Assembly (NCBI GenBank): GCA_002427745.1
Contig: DIYF01000153.1
Location: 54,880-69,586, forward strand
Source: Roseivirga sp. UBA6061
Lineage (GTDB): Bacteria > Bacteroidota > Bacteroidia > Cytophagales > Cyclobacteriaceae
DNA length: 14,707 nt
Reading direction: 5' to 3'
The notes under the pieces were generated by a model. The model saw only the letters and a program-made list of their open reading frames with translations. It searched no databases and was not told where the DNA came from. Positions within the stretch are counted from its first letter, which is position 1. The number at the start of each line of letters is the position of its first letter. Position numbers and translations under genes: made by a program. Shown one piece after another: positions 1 through 7,144 of this stretch.

Positions 1-1
1 T

Positions 2-79
2 GGTTATTGGTTAGAGCGAAACGGCAACTCAGCCTACAGGTTTGATATTTCTGACTTAGGTCACGCTTCAAACCGTTAA
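2..79 (+). CDS. C-terminal fragment of an unidentified protein, 5' end outside window
   Basis: Frame 2 is open from the left edge to a TAA at 77-79 and gives 25 residues ending in DLGHASNR. The composition (YWLERNGNSAYRF) looks like ordinary folded protein, while the two other plus-strand frames close within 45 bases. It converges on the dinB gene, whose stop lies 44 bp further on, a normal arrangement for the 3' end of a neighbouring gene. No family can be recognised from so short a tail, and chance openness is possible. Confidence 0.4.
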   Translation, partial: GYWLERNGNSAYRFDISDLGHASNR

Positions 80-123
80 ACATGCAACTTGTAAAGCGTC
101 CCGACACATTAAACTCCTGAACG

Positions 124-1341
124 CTATTGTCTCCTATTGGCCAGTAACGGTGGTGGCTCTCCGGTAAACGGATTAAACCGGCTGATCGTCTTCGCCTCGA
201 TACCAAAAGCACGCATCACTTTCCGGTCACCATATTTGTCTCTGATCTTATCCATAGCATGATAGAGGTTGATTACCTCCTCTGCATCTTCAAACAGATT
301 GATCTGATATCCTCCTTCTACCAGATGGCTGAACCTTACTCCTATCAATCGCACCAAAAGCCGCTTGTTATACAGCTTATTGAAGAGTTCCATTACCCGG
401 GGGATCAGGATATGATCAGCTGAGGTATAAGGAATACGCGACTGTAGGGTATAAGTATTAAAATCGGAATAACGCACCTTCACCGTAACACAGGCGCTCA
501 GCTTAAGCCCTCTGCGTAGCTGAAAAGCCAGGTTTTCAGCCATAGCAAGTAAAATCCCCTTCAGTTTTCCTACATCAATGGTATCCCGGTCAAAAGTACG
601 CTCTGTAGAAATGGACTTGCGCTCATTATAAGGCACTACAGGTGAGTTATCGATCCCATTGGCCTTCTTCCAGATGCTGATGCCATTTTTACCCAATACC
701 TTTTCCATCAGCTCAACCGGCATTTCCTGGATGGTACGGATCTTCTTAACCCCCAGACTGAAAAGCGTCTGCTGGGTTTTCTCCCCCACCATAGGAATTT
801 TACTTACCGAAAGCGGGGCCAGAAAGGGTTTTTCAGTTCCATAGTCCACCCTCATCTGGTTATCCGGCTTAGCTACTCCCGTAGCTACTTTTGATACAGT
901 TTTATTCTTAGAGAGCCCAAAAGAAATCGGTAAGCCTGTTTCTCTTTTAATCCGCTCCCTGAGTTCACAGGCCATCTGATAGCTGTTATGAAAACGCTCC
1001 AGCCCGGACAGATCTGCATAGAACTCATCGATCGAGGTCTTCTCATAAACAGGTACCGTCTCTTTGATGATCTCAGTTACCATCTCAGAGTATTTGGAAT
1101 AGGTACCTGAGTTCCCCCTGATCTGGATAGCCTCCGGACAAAGCTCTTTGGCACGCTTCATAGGCATAGCGGAGTGAATGCCATATTCCCTGGCTTCATA
1201 ACTACAGGCCGCAACTACCCCCCGGTCGGTAACCCCTCCTATCAATACCGGTTTTCCATTCAGCTTACTATCGTATAACCGTTCCACAGATACAAAAAAT
1301 GTATCCAGGTCCATATGCATAATTGTATTCTCGACACTCAT
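124..1341 (-). CDS. dinB: DNA polymerase IV, Y-family translesion polymerase
   Basis: Error-prone polymerase that copies past damaged template bases in the cytoplasm. Counting from the GTG at 1350, the palm motif MDLDTFFVSVE supplies the first metal-binding Asp (D14) and a Phe steric gate (F19). YEAREYGIHSAMP is the typical finger motif, and SIDEFYADLSG supplies D108 and E109. A little-finger domain follows, then QINLF at about 349-353, which fits the beta-clamp binding consensus and sits before a conserved helix (HAMDKIRDKYG) rather than at the extreme C-terminus. Length (about 405 residues) is normal for a full polymerase. Start is uncertain: the ATG at 1341 is chosen, but the in-frame GTG at 1350 has AGGGAGAGG 9 nt upstream. 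The 2H-fold gene ends at 1367, so the two are probably co-transcribed. Family assignment is firm; the operon is inferred. Confidence 0.95.
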   Translation of the reverse strand: MSVENTIMHMDLDTFFVSVERLYDSKLNGKPVLIGGVTDRGVVAACSYEAREYGIHSAMPMKRAKELCPEAIQIRGNSGTYSKYSEMVTEIIKETVPVYEKTSIDEFYADLSGLERFHNSYQMACELRERIKRETGLPISFGLSKNKTVSKVATGVAKPDNQMRVDYGTEKPFLAPLSVSKIPMVGEKTQQTLFSLGVKKIRTIQEMPVELMEKVLGKNGISIWKKANGIDNSPVVPYNERKSISTERTFDRDTIDVGKLKGILLAMAENLAFQLRRGLKLSACVTVKVRYSDFNTYTLQSRIPYTSADHILIPRVMELFNKLYNKRLLVRLIGVRFSHLVEGGYQINLFEDAEEVINLYHAMDKIRDKYGDRKVMRAFGIEAKTISRFNPFTGEPPPLLANRRQ

Positions 1342-1366
1342 CTCACCCACACAGTTATACCTCTCC

Positions 1367-1933
1367 CTAAGCCCTGCCGAAGGGTACTTCTTTCAATAAT
1401 TCCCAGGCATCACCGCCTGCTACTTTTTTTAGTATTGACAGAGAGCTTACTCTAAAATCATTAGTAGAAGACCAATCTGTAAACTCATAATGTGTTGCTC
1501 CGGGACTGTGCGCATCCTCACCGGATGTAGTCGTGGTAAAGGTCGGTTTTGGTGTGTTGGCCAACAGCTGATATGGCTGCAACTCTCCCTGAAGCAGATC
1601 TCTGAGACTAATCAAAGAATCCTGATCTTCGACATTGATACGGAAGGCCTCTGCTGCATCAAAAAAGCTGAATCCTGTATATGTCACATGAAAGCAATGA
1701 ATCATAGAAGCAATCCTTTCAACCGATTGAAGCACTTTTTCATCCGATGCATCTCCCTGGACACTCACCAGATTCACAAGAGGAATTTGTGCTATAACAG
1801 GCTTTTTCTGTGCAGCCTCCCCTTCTCCTGAAAACTCATACCGAATACTTTCCGCCTGGTCGGTCAGCCATTGTGGTGCATTGATTAATACAGAGTAACC
1901 GCATATCGGGGAGGTATTCAAGGAAGCTATCAT
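1367..1933 (-). CDS. 2'-5' RNA ligase-like (2H fold) protein, apparently lacking both HxT motifs
   Basis: 188 residues. The order of predicted strands resembles the 2H phosphoesterase / 2'-5' RNA ligase fold: YSVLINAP at 13-20; a strand ending IPLVNLVSV at about 50-58, where active members have P-H-x-T-L; a central FHVTYTGFSFF segment at 81-91; FRINVEDQDSLISLRDLL; then FRVSSLSIL at 160-168, where the second H-x-T/S-L is expected; and WELLKEVPF near the end. If this alignment is right, both catalytic histidines are replaced (Leu 52 and Ser 164), so the protein may bind a nucleotide or RNA end without cleaving it. Starts with ATG at 1933. It precedes dinB by 16-28 bp on the same strand, suggesting one transcript. 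The fold assignment comes from motif reading only, so it is moderate. Confidence 0.6.
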   Translation of the reverse strand: MIASLNTSPICGYSVLINAPQWLTDQAESIRYEFSGEGEAAQKKPVIAQIPLVNLVSVQGDASDEKVLQSVERIASMIHCFHVTYTGFSFFDAAEAFRINVEDQDSLISLRDLLQGELQPYQLLANTPKPTFTTTTSGEDAHSPGATHYEFTDWSSTNDFRVSSLSILKKVAGGDAWELLKEVPFGRA

Positions 1934-1962
1934 TTCAGGTCTGTTTTGATTATGAAATAAAA

Positions 1963-1998
1963 TTACTAAAAAAATTATCTAACTAAAAAAATTAGTAA
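1963..1998. promoter_or_regulatory. A-rich direct and inverted repeat, candidate operator/promoter of the 2H-dinB pair
   Basis: ACTAAAAAAATTA occurs identically at 1965-1977 and 1982-1994, 17 bp apart. The outer ends form an inverted pair, TTACTAA (1963-1969) and TTAGTAA (1992-1998). The block lies 30-65 bp upstream of the ATG at 1933, where a promoter or operator is expected. No clear TTG/TAnnTTTG promoter pair was found. The regulatory role is inferred. Confidence 0.45.
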
Positions 1999-2037
1999 AT
2001 TTATTTAAGAGAGGTAGAGAAATGGCTTCCATGACTT

Positions 2038-2111
2038 TCAGAGTCTTGCTTCGCAATGACTCTGAGGGAGACGTCTATCCCGCTCAGAGTCATCCGAAGG
2101 AGACTCTGAGC
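2038..2111. repeat. Left REP-like two-hairpin cassette (BIME-like) upstream of the RAYT gene
   Basis: Two hairpins. The first (2038-2065) pairs TCAGAGTC with GACTCTGA, then TTGC with GCAA around a TTC loop, with one unpaired T on the 3' side. The second (2082-2111) pairs GCTCAGAGTC with GACTCTGAGC, then TCC with GGA around a GAA loop, with one unpaired A on the 5' side. Read on the minus strand, the first hairpin has the same plan as the second: outer stem, bulged A, inner stem, GAA loop. The cassette is therefore two REP elements in inverted orientation, ending 24 bp before the transposase ATG. Confidence 0.85.
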
Positions 2112-2135
2112 ATGTAGAACTTAAAAACCAGGAAT

Positions 2136-2693
2136 ATGAGCACTCATAAGATTCACGAGCAAAAGGGTGTATTCTACTTTGTCACCTTTACCTGTTATCG
2201 GTGGCTCCCACTCATAGAACAGACGGATGCATATAACTATTTCAAAACATGGTTCAGTAGAATACATAAAAGAAACTGTCTTATCAACGGATACGTCATC
2301 ATGCCCAATCACCTCCACATGATATGCTTCCCAAAAGAGGAAAGTAAAGGACTCAACCATATAATTGGTGAAGCAAAGAGGTTTCTGGCCTATGAGATTA
2401 TTAGTCGGTTAAAGGCGCAAAAAAGCGTTGATCTCCTGAACCTGTTAAAATCCGGTGTTCGGCCCGGAGAAAGAAAAGCTCAGAAACAACATCAGGTTTT
2501 CAGGCTTTCGTTTGATGCTAAAGCGGTCGACTATGACCAAATGGGTACAGTGCTTAATTACATTCACTGCAATCCTACCAAAGGGAAATGGAATCTGTCA
2601 GACGATTTTACACTTTACCCTTACTCCAGCGCAGCCTACTACGAATCAGATTCTGACAAACCTGATTTCCTAACAGATTACAGAGATGTATGA
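2136..2693 (+). CDS. REP-associated tyrosine transposase (RAYT, IS200-like Y1 family)
   Basis: 185-residue single-domain Y1 (HUH) transposase that cuts and joins single-stranded DNA at REP hairpins. The N-terminal strand FYFVTFTCYRW is typical. The metal-binding HUH pair is H59 and H61 in GYVIMPNHLHMI. The helix motif NYIHCNP carries the candidate nucleophile Y142. VFRLSFDAKAVDY before it matches the family's usual segment leading into that helix. The gene is complete, with an ATG preceded by AGGA and a TGA at 2691-2693. It is bracketed by paired-hairpin cassettes ending 24 bp upstream and beginning 9 bp downstream, the hallmark of RAYTs, in contrast to IS200/IS605 elements with unrelated left and right ends. 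No accessory TnpB or serine recombinase is present. Family assignment is strong; current activity is unknown. Confidence 0.93.
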   Translation: MSTHKIHEQKGVFYFVTFTCYRWLPLIEQTDAYNYFKTWFSRIHKRNCLINGYVIMPNHLHMICFPKEESKGLNHIIGEAKRFLAYEIISRLKAQKSVDLLNLLKSGVRPGERKAQKQHQVFRLSFDAKAVDYDQMGTVLNYIHCNPTKGKWNLSDDFTLYPYSSAAYYESDSDKPDFLTDYRDV

Positions 2694-2702
2694 TCTCGAG
2701 AT

Positions 2703-2782
2703 CCCTCAGCGTCTTGCTACGCAATGACTCTGAGGGTCTTAGAGTCTATCCCGCTCAGAGTCATCCGAAGGAGACTCTGAGC
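2703..2782. repeat. Right REP-like two-hairpin cassette downstream of the RAYT gene
   Basis: Second copy of the cassette in the same orientation as the left one. Hairpin one (2703-2736) has 11-bp arms, CCCTCAGCGTC with GACTCTGAGGG (one mismatch), inner TTGC/GCAA and loop TAC, with the same unpaired T. Hairpin two (2753-2782) is identical to that of the left copy. The spacer between the 11-bp arm and hairpin two is 16 nt here and 13 nt on the left. Cassette and gene together span about 745 bp. Confidence 0.85.
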
Positions 2783-2849
2783 ATTTAGAGCCTGGAGGTC
2801 TCTCGCAGAGGCACCTGAGAAAATAAGTCTGGAATTACTGAAATGGAAT

Positions 2850-3200
2850 CTATTTAGTCTTCTTAGCCTGTTTTCTTTCGATGCGCTCTTTTTCTCTGGA
2901 CAGCAGATACCACCACTCTTCTTTGCCTTCATTGGTTTTTCTGAAGGTACGAACCGCTCCGGCCCTTACAAGAATTTTACGAAGCTCGTCTTCTTCATTG
3001 TCCCAGCCACCGAGTTCATTTTTGATGGCCTCAAACCTACGTTCCACAAAGCTTTTATGTCTCAGCAACCGCCTGGCTGCTTTTTCTGCCATGACTTCCG
3101 TCTTGTACAGGTTAAAGTCCATACGGATTTTGAAATAGGCCACGGTGGTGGTAATGGAAGCCGTAAGTATCCCCAGCAGCAGGGTTTGGTAGAAGTTCAT
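2850..3200 (-). CDS. Small membrane-anchored protein with winged-helix-like C-terminal domain
   Basis: 116 residues of unknown function. Residues 5-23 (TLLLGILTASITTTVAYF) form one hydrophobic helix. A basic amphipathic stretch (about 38-60, rich in Arg and Lys) follows, and then a compact segment DELRKILVRAGAVRTFRK...GKEEWWYLLSRE at 71-103 whose helix-helix-wing pattern resembles a small winged-helix domain. The C-terminus is highly basic (KERIERKQAKKTK). Few positive charges precede the helix, and the long tail with many Lys/Arg suggests the tail is cytoplasmic. It lies 104 bp downstream of the KAP NTPase on the same strand, so it may be a partner of that membrane ATPase, though a separate promoter is possible. 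ATG start at 3200. I recognise the C-terminal pattern from Bacteroidota hypothetical proteins but know no function. Confidence 0.8.
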   Translation of the reverse strand: MNFYQTLLLGILTASITTTVAYFKIRMDFNLYKTEVMAEKAARRLLRHKSFVERRFEAIKNELGGWDNEEDELRKILVRAGAVRTFRKTNEGKEEWWYLLSREKERIERKQAKKTK

Positions 3201-3213
3201 CGCTTTCTTGAGA

Positions 3214-3241
3214 TGTTAGATTTTAGACTTTAGACTAAAGA
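3214..3241. repeat. Four-unit 7-nt tandem repeat with embedded palindrome
   Basis: Units TGTTAGA, TTTTAGA, CTTTAGA and CTAAAGA follow each other without gaps, all near the consensus YTTTAGA. The last two also form the perfect inverted repeat CTTTAG-A-CTAAAG (3228-3240). It lies 14 bp upstream of the small membrane protein gene (minus strand) and could be a leader or operator element or a slippage-prone heptamer microsatellite. Confidence 0.6.
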
Positions 3242-3304
3242 GTTTAAGACACTACACTCCTCAGCATTAATCGATTCCAAAGTTAGAGAATCAAAACTTA
3301 ACTG

Positions 3305-6300
3305 CTATTCGGGAATCTTGAAAGAGAAGCGTTTCACAAATCCGACATACTTCATGAGCTTTTTAGCAGGGATGGTTCTCAGCTCATTTAAAGTTTGATT
3401 AAAAGCTATCTCATTTAGAATCTTTCCATACTCCGTTCTATCAAACTCACCTTGTTTCCTGGTGATTTCTAATCTCTTCTCCTCCTCGTTATCAAATTTG
3501 AGCTTTTCCAGATCCTTATCAATTTTCAATTGATGGTGCTCTATTTCAACATTCACCCAATCATCAATGCTCATTCCTTCATGAGGTATATTAATGATAT
3601 CGAGAACTTTATCAGAAACTTCACCATACCTACCTGTTCTTAAAGCCAAGATGAACATTACAATCATAAGGTCCTTCTTACTCTCATCATCCTCATAAGA
3701 GAGCCCTTCATGCGCACGGATAATGCGGTACATATTTACAAAGCGCTTCACGGTTCTGGGGGTATTACCTATCAGCCAGCTGAGGTTACGCATATACTCG
3801 CCTTCTTCCCAATGTAGCCTCAGAGAGTCCGGTGTCACAACTTTAAGCCCTTCCGGTATCTCATCTTCAGCGGTTTCCTCTGATGATTCTTCGGGCTCTT
3901 CAGCTTCTTCACCGGCCTCTTCTGCTCCCTCCATTTCCTCTTCTGTCTCCTCCGGTGGCGCCATAGCAGGCACTCCCACATCAAATACTTCCAGATCAGA
4001 AGCTTTTGCAGTCTCTTCCTCTGTTTCGGACAGGGACTCCGCAACTTCCCCTGTCAGGCCACTGGCTTCTTTGGATTTCTCCTCAAAAAAGGCATCCAGG
4101 TCCATATCTGGCAACTGATTTTCAGCTACAGTCTCTTTCTCCCCCTCCTTTTGGGGCCTCTCTGCTACAGCATCGCCCAACAGGTGGGTAATCATCTTCT
4201 TGATGCTCTTATCTTCAGGAGCCTTGAGGTGAAAGGGTATCTGGAAAATCTTCTCCAGGTAGTCCGAAGGGTTAATGACCTCCATACCCACACTGTCCGC
4301 TGCTTTGTCTGCCCCCTTGATATGGCCGGTAAACTGCAGATAATACTTCTTGATCAGGGCATTTTTGACCCACCGCGGGTCTACCCCCACCACCACTACG
4401 AACAGTGGAAAAGCCATCAGAAGGTTTACGGCCTCCAGCACCTCCACTACCCTTTCTTCCGGGCATCGGTCGAGGTCATCAATGTAGAGAATGATACGCT
4501 GAAGAGGCTTGTCAAAGCCGTCTCTGATCTTTTCAAACTCCTGATACTTCTCTTTACTCTTCTCCGGTACTTTGGTGGCCTTTGTGCTTTCTACGAAAAG
4601 CTCACTAAGTGTCTGGAAATCCTTGCGGATCATGGAAATAATCCCCAAATGCCTTGAATAATCGTTGGAAGCGGCTTTTCGGGTAATAAAGTTGTACATC
4701 GCTTTTTGAGCCAGTACAGAGTCAGGTTTGTATTCAATCTCTTTAATCTCTGCTTCCTTGGCCTTAAGCTGAAGGTTCAGTTGGTTCAACTCCACTTCCT
4801 TCTGATCTGCCTCAATCTGCTTGGCCAGAATTTCCTGCTCATGCTTTGAAATAGCTTCGCTTACAGCCGTGTCATAATCATTCTTGATTTTCAGCACCCC
4901 ATTCACCAAAGGAGAAAGCTTACTTGCCGTTCCCCTGATCTTTGACAAAACTCCGGTCAGAACAGCGAGTGCTGAGCCAATACCATTCAGCCAATCGGTT
5001 TCTATACTGGCAATTTCCGGAAGCACCAATGTGGTAATGAGCAACAAAGCAACACCCACACCGACCAGACCCCAGTCCCAGCCGGAATAATTCAAAAACT
5101 GGCGAACGAAGGTCTGACCGGATTTAAGCTCTTTGAGTATCAGCTCCGGATTTACCTGATCCAGTTTTTCCTGGCTGATACCCGCCTTATCCAGCATACC
5201 CTTCAGGCTTTCCTCAATCTTAGATGCTTTGATGGCTTCTTTGATAACTTCCTGACGGCTGCTGGTTTTGATCTCTTCAATCTTGCCTTCCAGCTCGCCC
5301 TGAGCGGTTTCAACCTGGTCGGTTAATGTATCAATGGCGTTTTGTACCTGGGCTTTCCTTGCTTCGAGCTCAGCTATCTGCCCTTTGGCTACATCGAGTT
5401 GTTGTGCAATACCACTCTTAATCGTATCTACTTCTTTCTGGGCTTCAGAGCGGTTGTCATTGATATAATCGTCCAGTTTTTCGAAGATACGGGTGACCAG
5501 GCTGGCCCAGAGATTGGTATCCATATAGCTCCAGGCATTGAAGTGAATCTGGCAAATCCCCTCACAAAAAGGCTTCTCATCCTGCTTTGAGCTTTTGGCT
5601 TCTTTTCCTGTCTCGTCTTCTTCCTTTAAAAACCCCTGATATTTGGCAAGCTCATCGACTTTCTCTGAGAGCTTTTGCATAAAGAAACTCTTACCGGTGC
5701 CCCATTGCCCGAAGAGCGCTATGGCGAGTGGCGGAGTGAGCTTCTCCAGGGCCATAATGGCAGCAAAAGCTTCTACATCCTGCTCAAAGCCGAGCAGATC
5801 TTTTCCCTTATGTGCGCTGTCACTGTTTAGTTCAGCAATCTGCAGCGGATTTTCAATGGTTTGGGGAGGTGCGGGAGGCTCTTCATTTGCTTCCTCCTCC
5901 AGCTGTTTGGCAAAATCCTGGCGGGCGGTTTGCTGCGTAAGTTCATTCAGAAAGCCCTCCTGCGCTTTTTGTACATCTTCCAGGTCTTTTAGAAGAGATT
6001 CGTCCAGGGTTTCTTCTGTGCCTTCGCTGGTTTCGGTTGCTTCTGTTGTTTCTTCCTGTTGAGCATCAGGTGTTTGTTGTGGCTCACTTTCTGGGGGTGC
6101 TAACCCTTCATCACCTCCCGTGGATTCAGTAGATTCTCCTATATCAAAGGAAGTCTCTGCTGTTAGGGAATCAGTTTGACCTGAGGCTGGTTCTGGTGGA
6201 ATCTCAGTAGGAACAGACTCACCTGACCCCTCATCTGAATTGACTGAGTCGGTCAATGATTCATCTCCAAAATTACCCTGATCAGAGAGTAAGTCATCAT

Positions 6301-7144
6301 TACTTGAATTCCCTTTTTGAATTTCACTTCTATAGGCTGTGATTAATCTGGCGACCTCTGATTTTTCGTTTGTGAGAATGAGGTTGATGTTATTGCTGAT
6401 TTTTGATTCCTGATCAATCAGGTACTTTTCGACATCTTCCTCCTCGATTAGGTCTTCCATGTAGGAATCACTTGGAGCAGCAATGTCAAAGTATGAGACC
6501 CGTGACATCCCTGGCACATCATTATTCCAGTCAACACGAACAGACACTCCTCCATCGAATTGCCATTTAACAACCCGCTTTACTACCTCATGATCTGTGT
6601 TTTGGATGTACAGGTACTTTTGACCAAGCCGGGTAGGAATCCTGACAACATCTTTCAGATCAGCAGGAATCTGATTTCTGGCATATCTCAGTAATCTTAC
6701 CCTGGCCACACCGAATTTTATGCCCTTTTGACTTTTTTCAGACTTCTTCTTCCTCGGAGCCTTCTTTTCTACCTTTGGTTTAACCAGGTCACCAAGAATT
6801 TTGGAGCCAACACTGACCAGCGTACTTAGCTGGCTACCATTGACCTCCTGACCAAACTGGCTTTTAATCTGACTTAAAGCTTCTTTATGAGTAAACAGCC
6901 GGACCAGATCCTGCCCTAAAGGCTTTAAGGATATAATAGCCGGAATAACACGATCTCCCTCAGTCATTAAACTCAGCTCAACCACATTGAGATCTCCCAG
7001 TGTTTCAAAATGCCACTCCAGGTTTGATCTGTCTTTTTCATCGCCATTTGGATTAAGGTGCTGCTGTAACACAGGCTCACTATGCTCACTGACATAGGTG
7101 ATAATATCAATAACCTGCTGAAGATTAAGCGGTCTGGAAGACAT
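3305..7144 (-). CDS. KAP family P-loop NTPase, membrane-associated, with N-terminal extension
   Basis: Numbering is from the TTG at 7159; the preferred ATG is residue 6. Residues 45-90 look like a small winged-helix region, followed by a basic patch (127-145) and an unrecognised domain (148-250). An acidic S/T/P/E-rich linker runs from about 285 to 430. Walker A is GQWGTGKS (484-491) and Walker B is RIILYIDDLDRC (888-899). A coiled coil (575-635) and two hydrophobic segments (about 694-714 and 724-740) lie between them, as in KAP ATPases; another coiled coil covers 765-810. An acidic insert (about 1003-1105) precedes the NTPRTVKRFVNMYR motif (1132-1145), the usual KAP arginine-rich region. 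KAP proteins include phage-exclusion PifA and animal Kidins220, and are thought to assemble membrane-bound complexes. Substrate and role here are unknown. The gene is divergent from the MORN gene. Confidence 0.92.
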   Translation of the reverse strand: MSSRPLNLQQVIDIITYVSEHSEPVLQQHLNPNGDEKDRSNLEWHFETLGDLNVVELSLMTEGDRVIPAIISLKPLGQDLVRLFTHKEALSQIKSQFGQEVNGSQLSTLVSVGSKILGDLVKPKVEKKAPRKKKSEKSQKGIKFGVARVRLLRYARNQIPADLKDVVRIPTRLGQKYLYIQNTDHEVVKRVVKWQFDGGVSVRVDWNNDVPGMSRVSYFDIAAPSDSYMEDLIEEEDVEKYLIDQESKISNNINLILTNEKSEVARLITAYRSEIQKGNSSNDDLLSDQGNFGDESLTDSVNSDEGSGESVPTEIPPEPASGQTDSLTAETSFDIGESTESTGGDEGLAPPESEPQQTPDAQQEETTEATETSEGTEETLDESLLKDLEDVQKAQEGFLNELTQQTARQDFAKQLEEEANEEPPAPPQTIENPLQIAELNSDSAHKGKDLLGFEQDVEAFAAIMALEKLTPPLAIALFGQWGTGKSFFMQKLSEKVDELAKYQGFLKEEDETGKEAKSSKQDEKPFCEGICQIHFNAWSYMDTNLWASLVTRIFEKLDDYINDNRSEAQKEVDTIKSGIAQQLDVAKGQIAELEARKAQVQNAIDTLTDQVETAQGELEGKIEEIKTSSRQEVIKEAIKASKIEESLKGMLDKAGISQEKLDQVNPELILKELKSGQTFVRQFLNYSGWDWGLVGVGVALLLITTLVLPEIASIETDWLNGIGSALAVLTGVLSKIRGTASKLSPLVNGVLKIKNDYDTAVSEAISKHEQEILAKQIEADQKEVELNQLNLQLKAKEAEIKEIEYKPDSVLAQKAMYNFITRKAASNDYSRHLGIISMIRKDFQTLSELFVESTKATKVPEKSKEKYQEFEKIRDGFDKPLQRIILYIDDLDRCPEERVVEVLEAVNLLMAFPLFVVVVGVDPRWVKNALIKKYYLQFTGHIKGADKAADSVGMEVINPSDYLEKIFQIPFHLKAPEDKSIKKMITHLLGDAVAERPQKEGEKETVAENQLPDMDLDAFFEEKSKEASGLTGEVAESLSETEEETAKASDLEVFDVGVPAMAPPEETEEEMEGAEEAGEEAEEPEESSEETAEDEIPEGLKVVTPDSLRLHWEEGEYMRNLSWLIGNTPRTVKRFVNMYRIIRAHEGLSYEDDESKKDLMIVMFILALRTGRYGEVSDKVLDIINIPHEGMSIDDWVNVEIEHHQLKIDKDLEKLKFDNEEEKRLEITRKQGEFDRTEYGKILNEIAFNQTLNELRTIPAKKLMKYVGFVKRFSFKIPE

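Noticed and set aside
1609..1618. H-V-T in FHVTY of the 2H-like protein as a catalytic motif
   Set aside because: By strand order this segment corresponds to the central non-catalytic strand. The expected catalytic positions are elsewhere, although this alternative cannot be fully excluded without a structure.
2136..2693. Classical IS200/IS605 insertion sequence
   Set aside because: The flanking structures are paired REP-like cassettes repeated on both sides, and no TnpB is present. The RAYT family fits better.
3723..4118. Plus-strand serine-rich open frame opposite the KAP gene
   Set aside because: It is the antisense reading of the acidic Glu-rich insert (GAA/GAG read as Ser/Ser-rich codons) and has no family motif.
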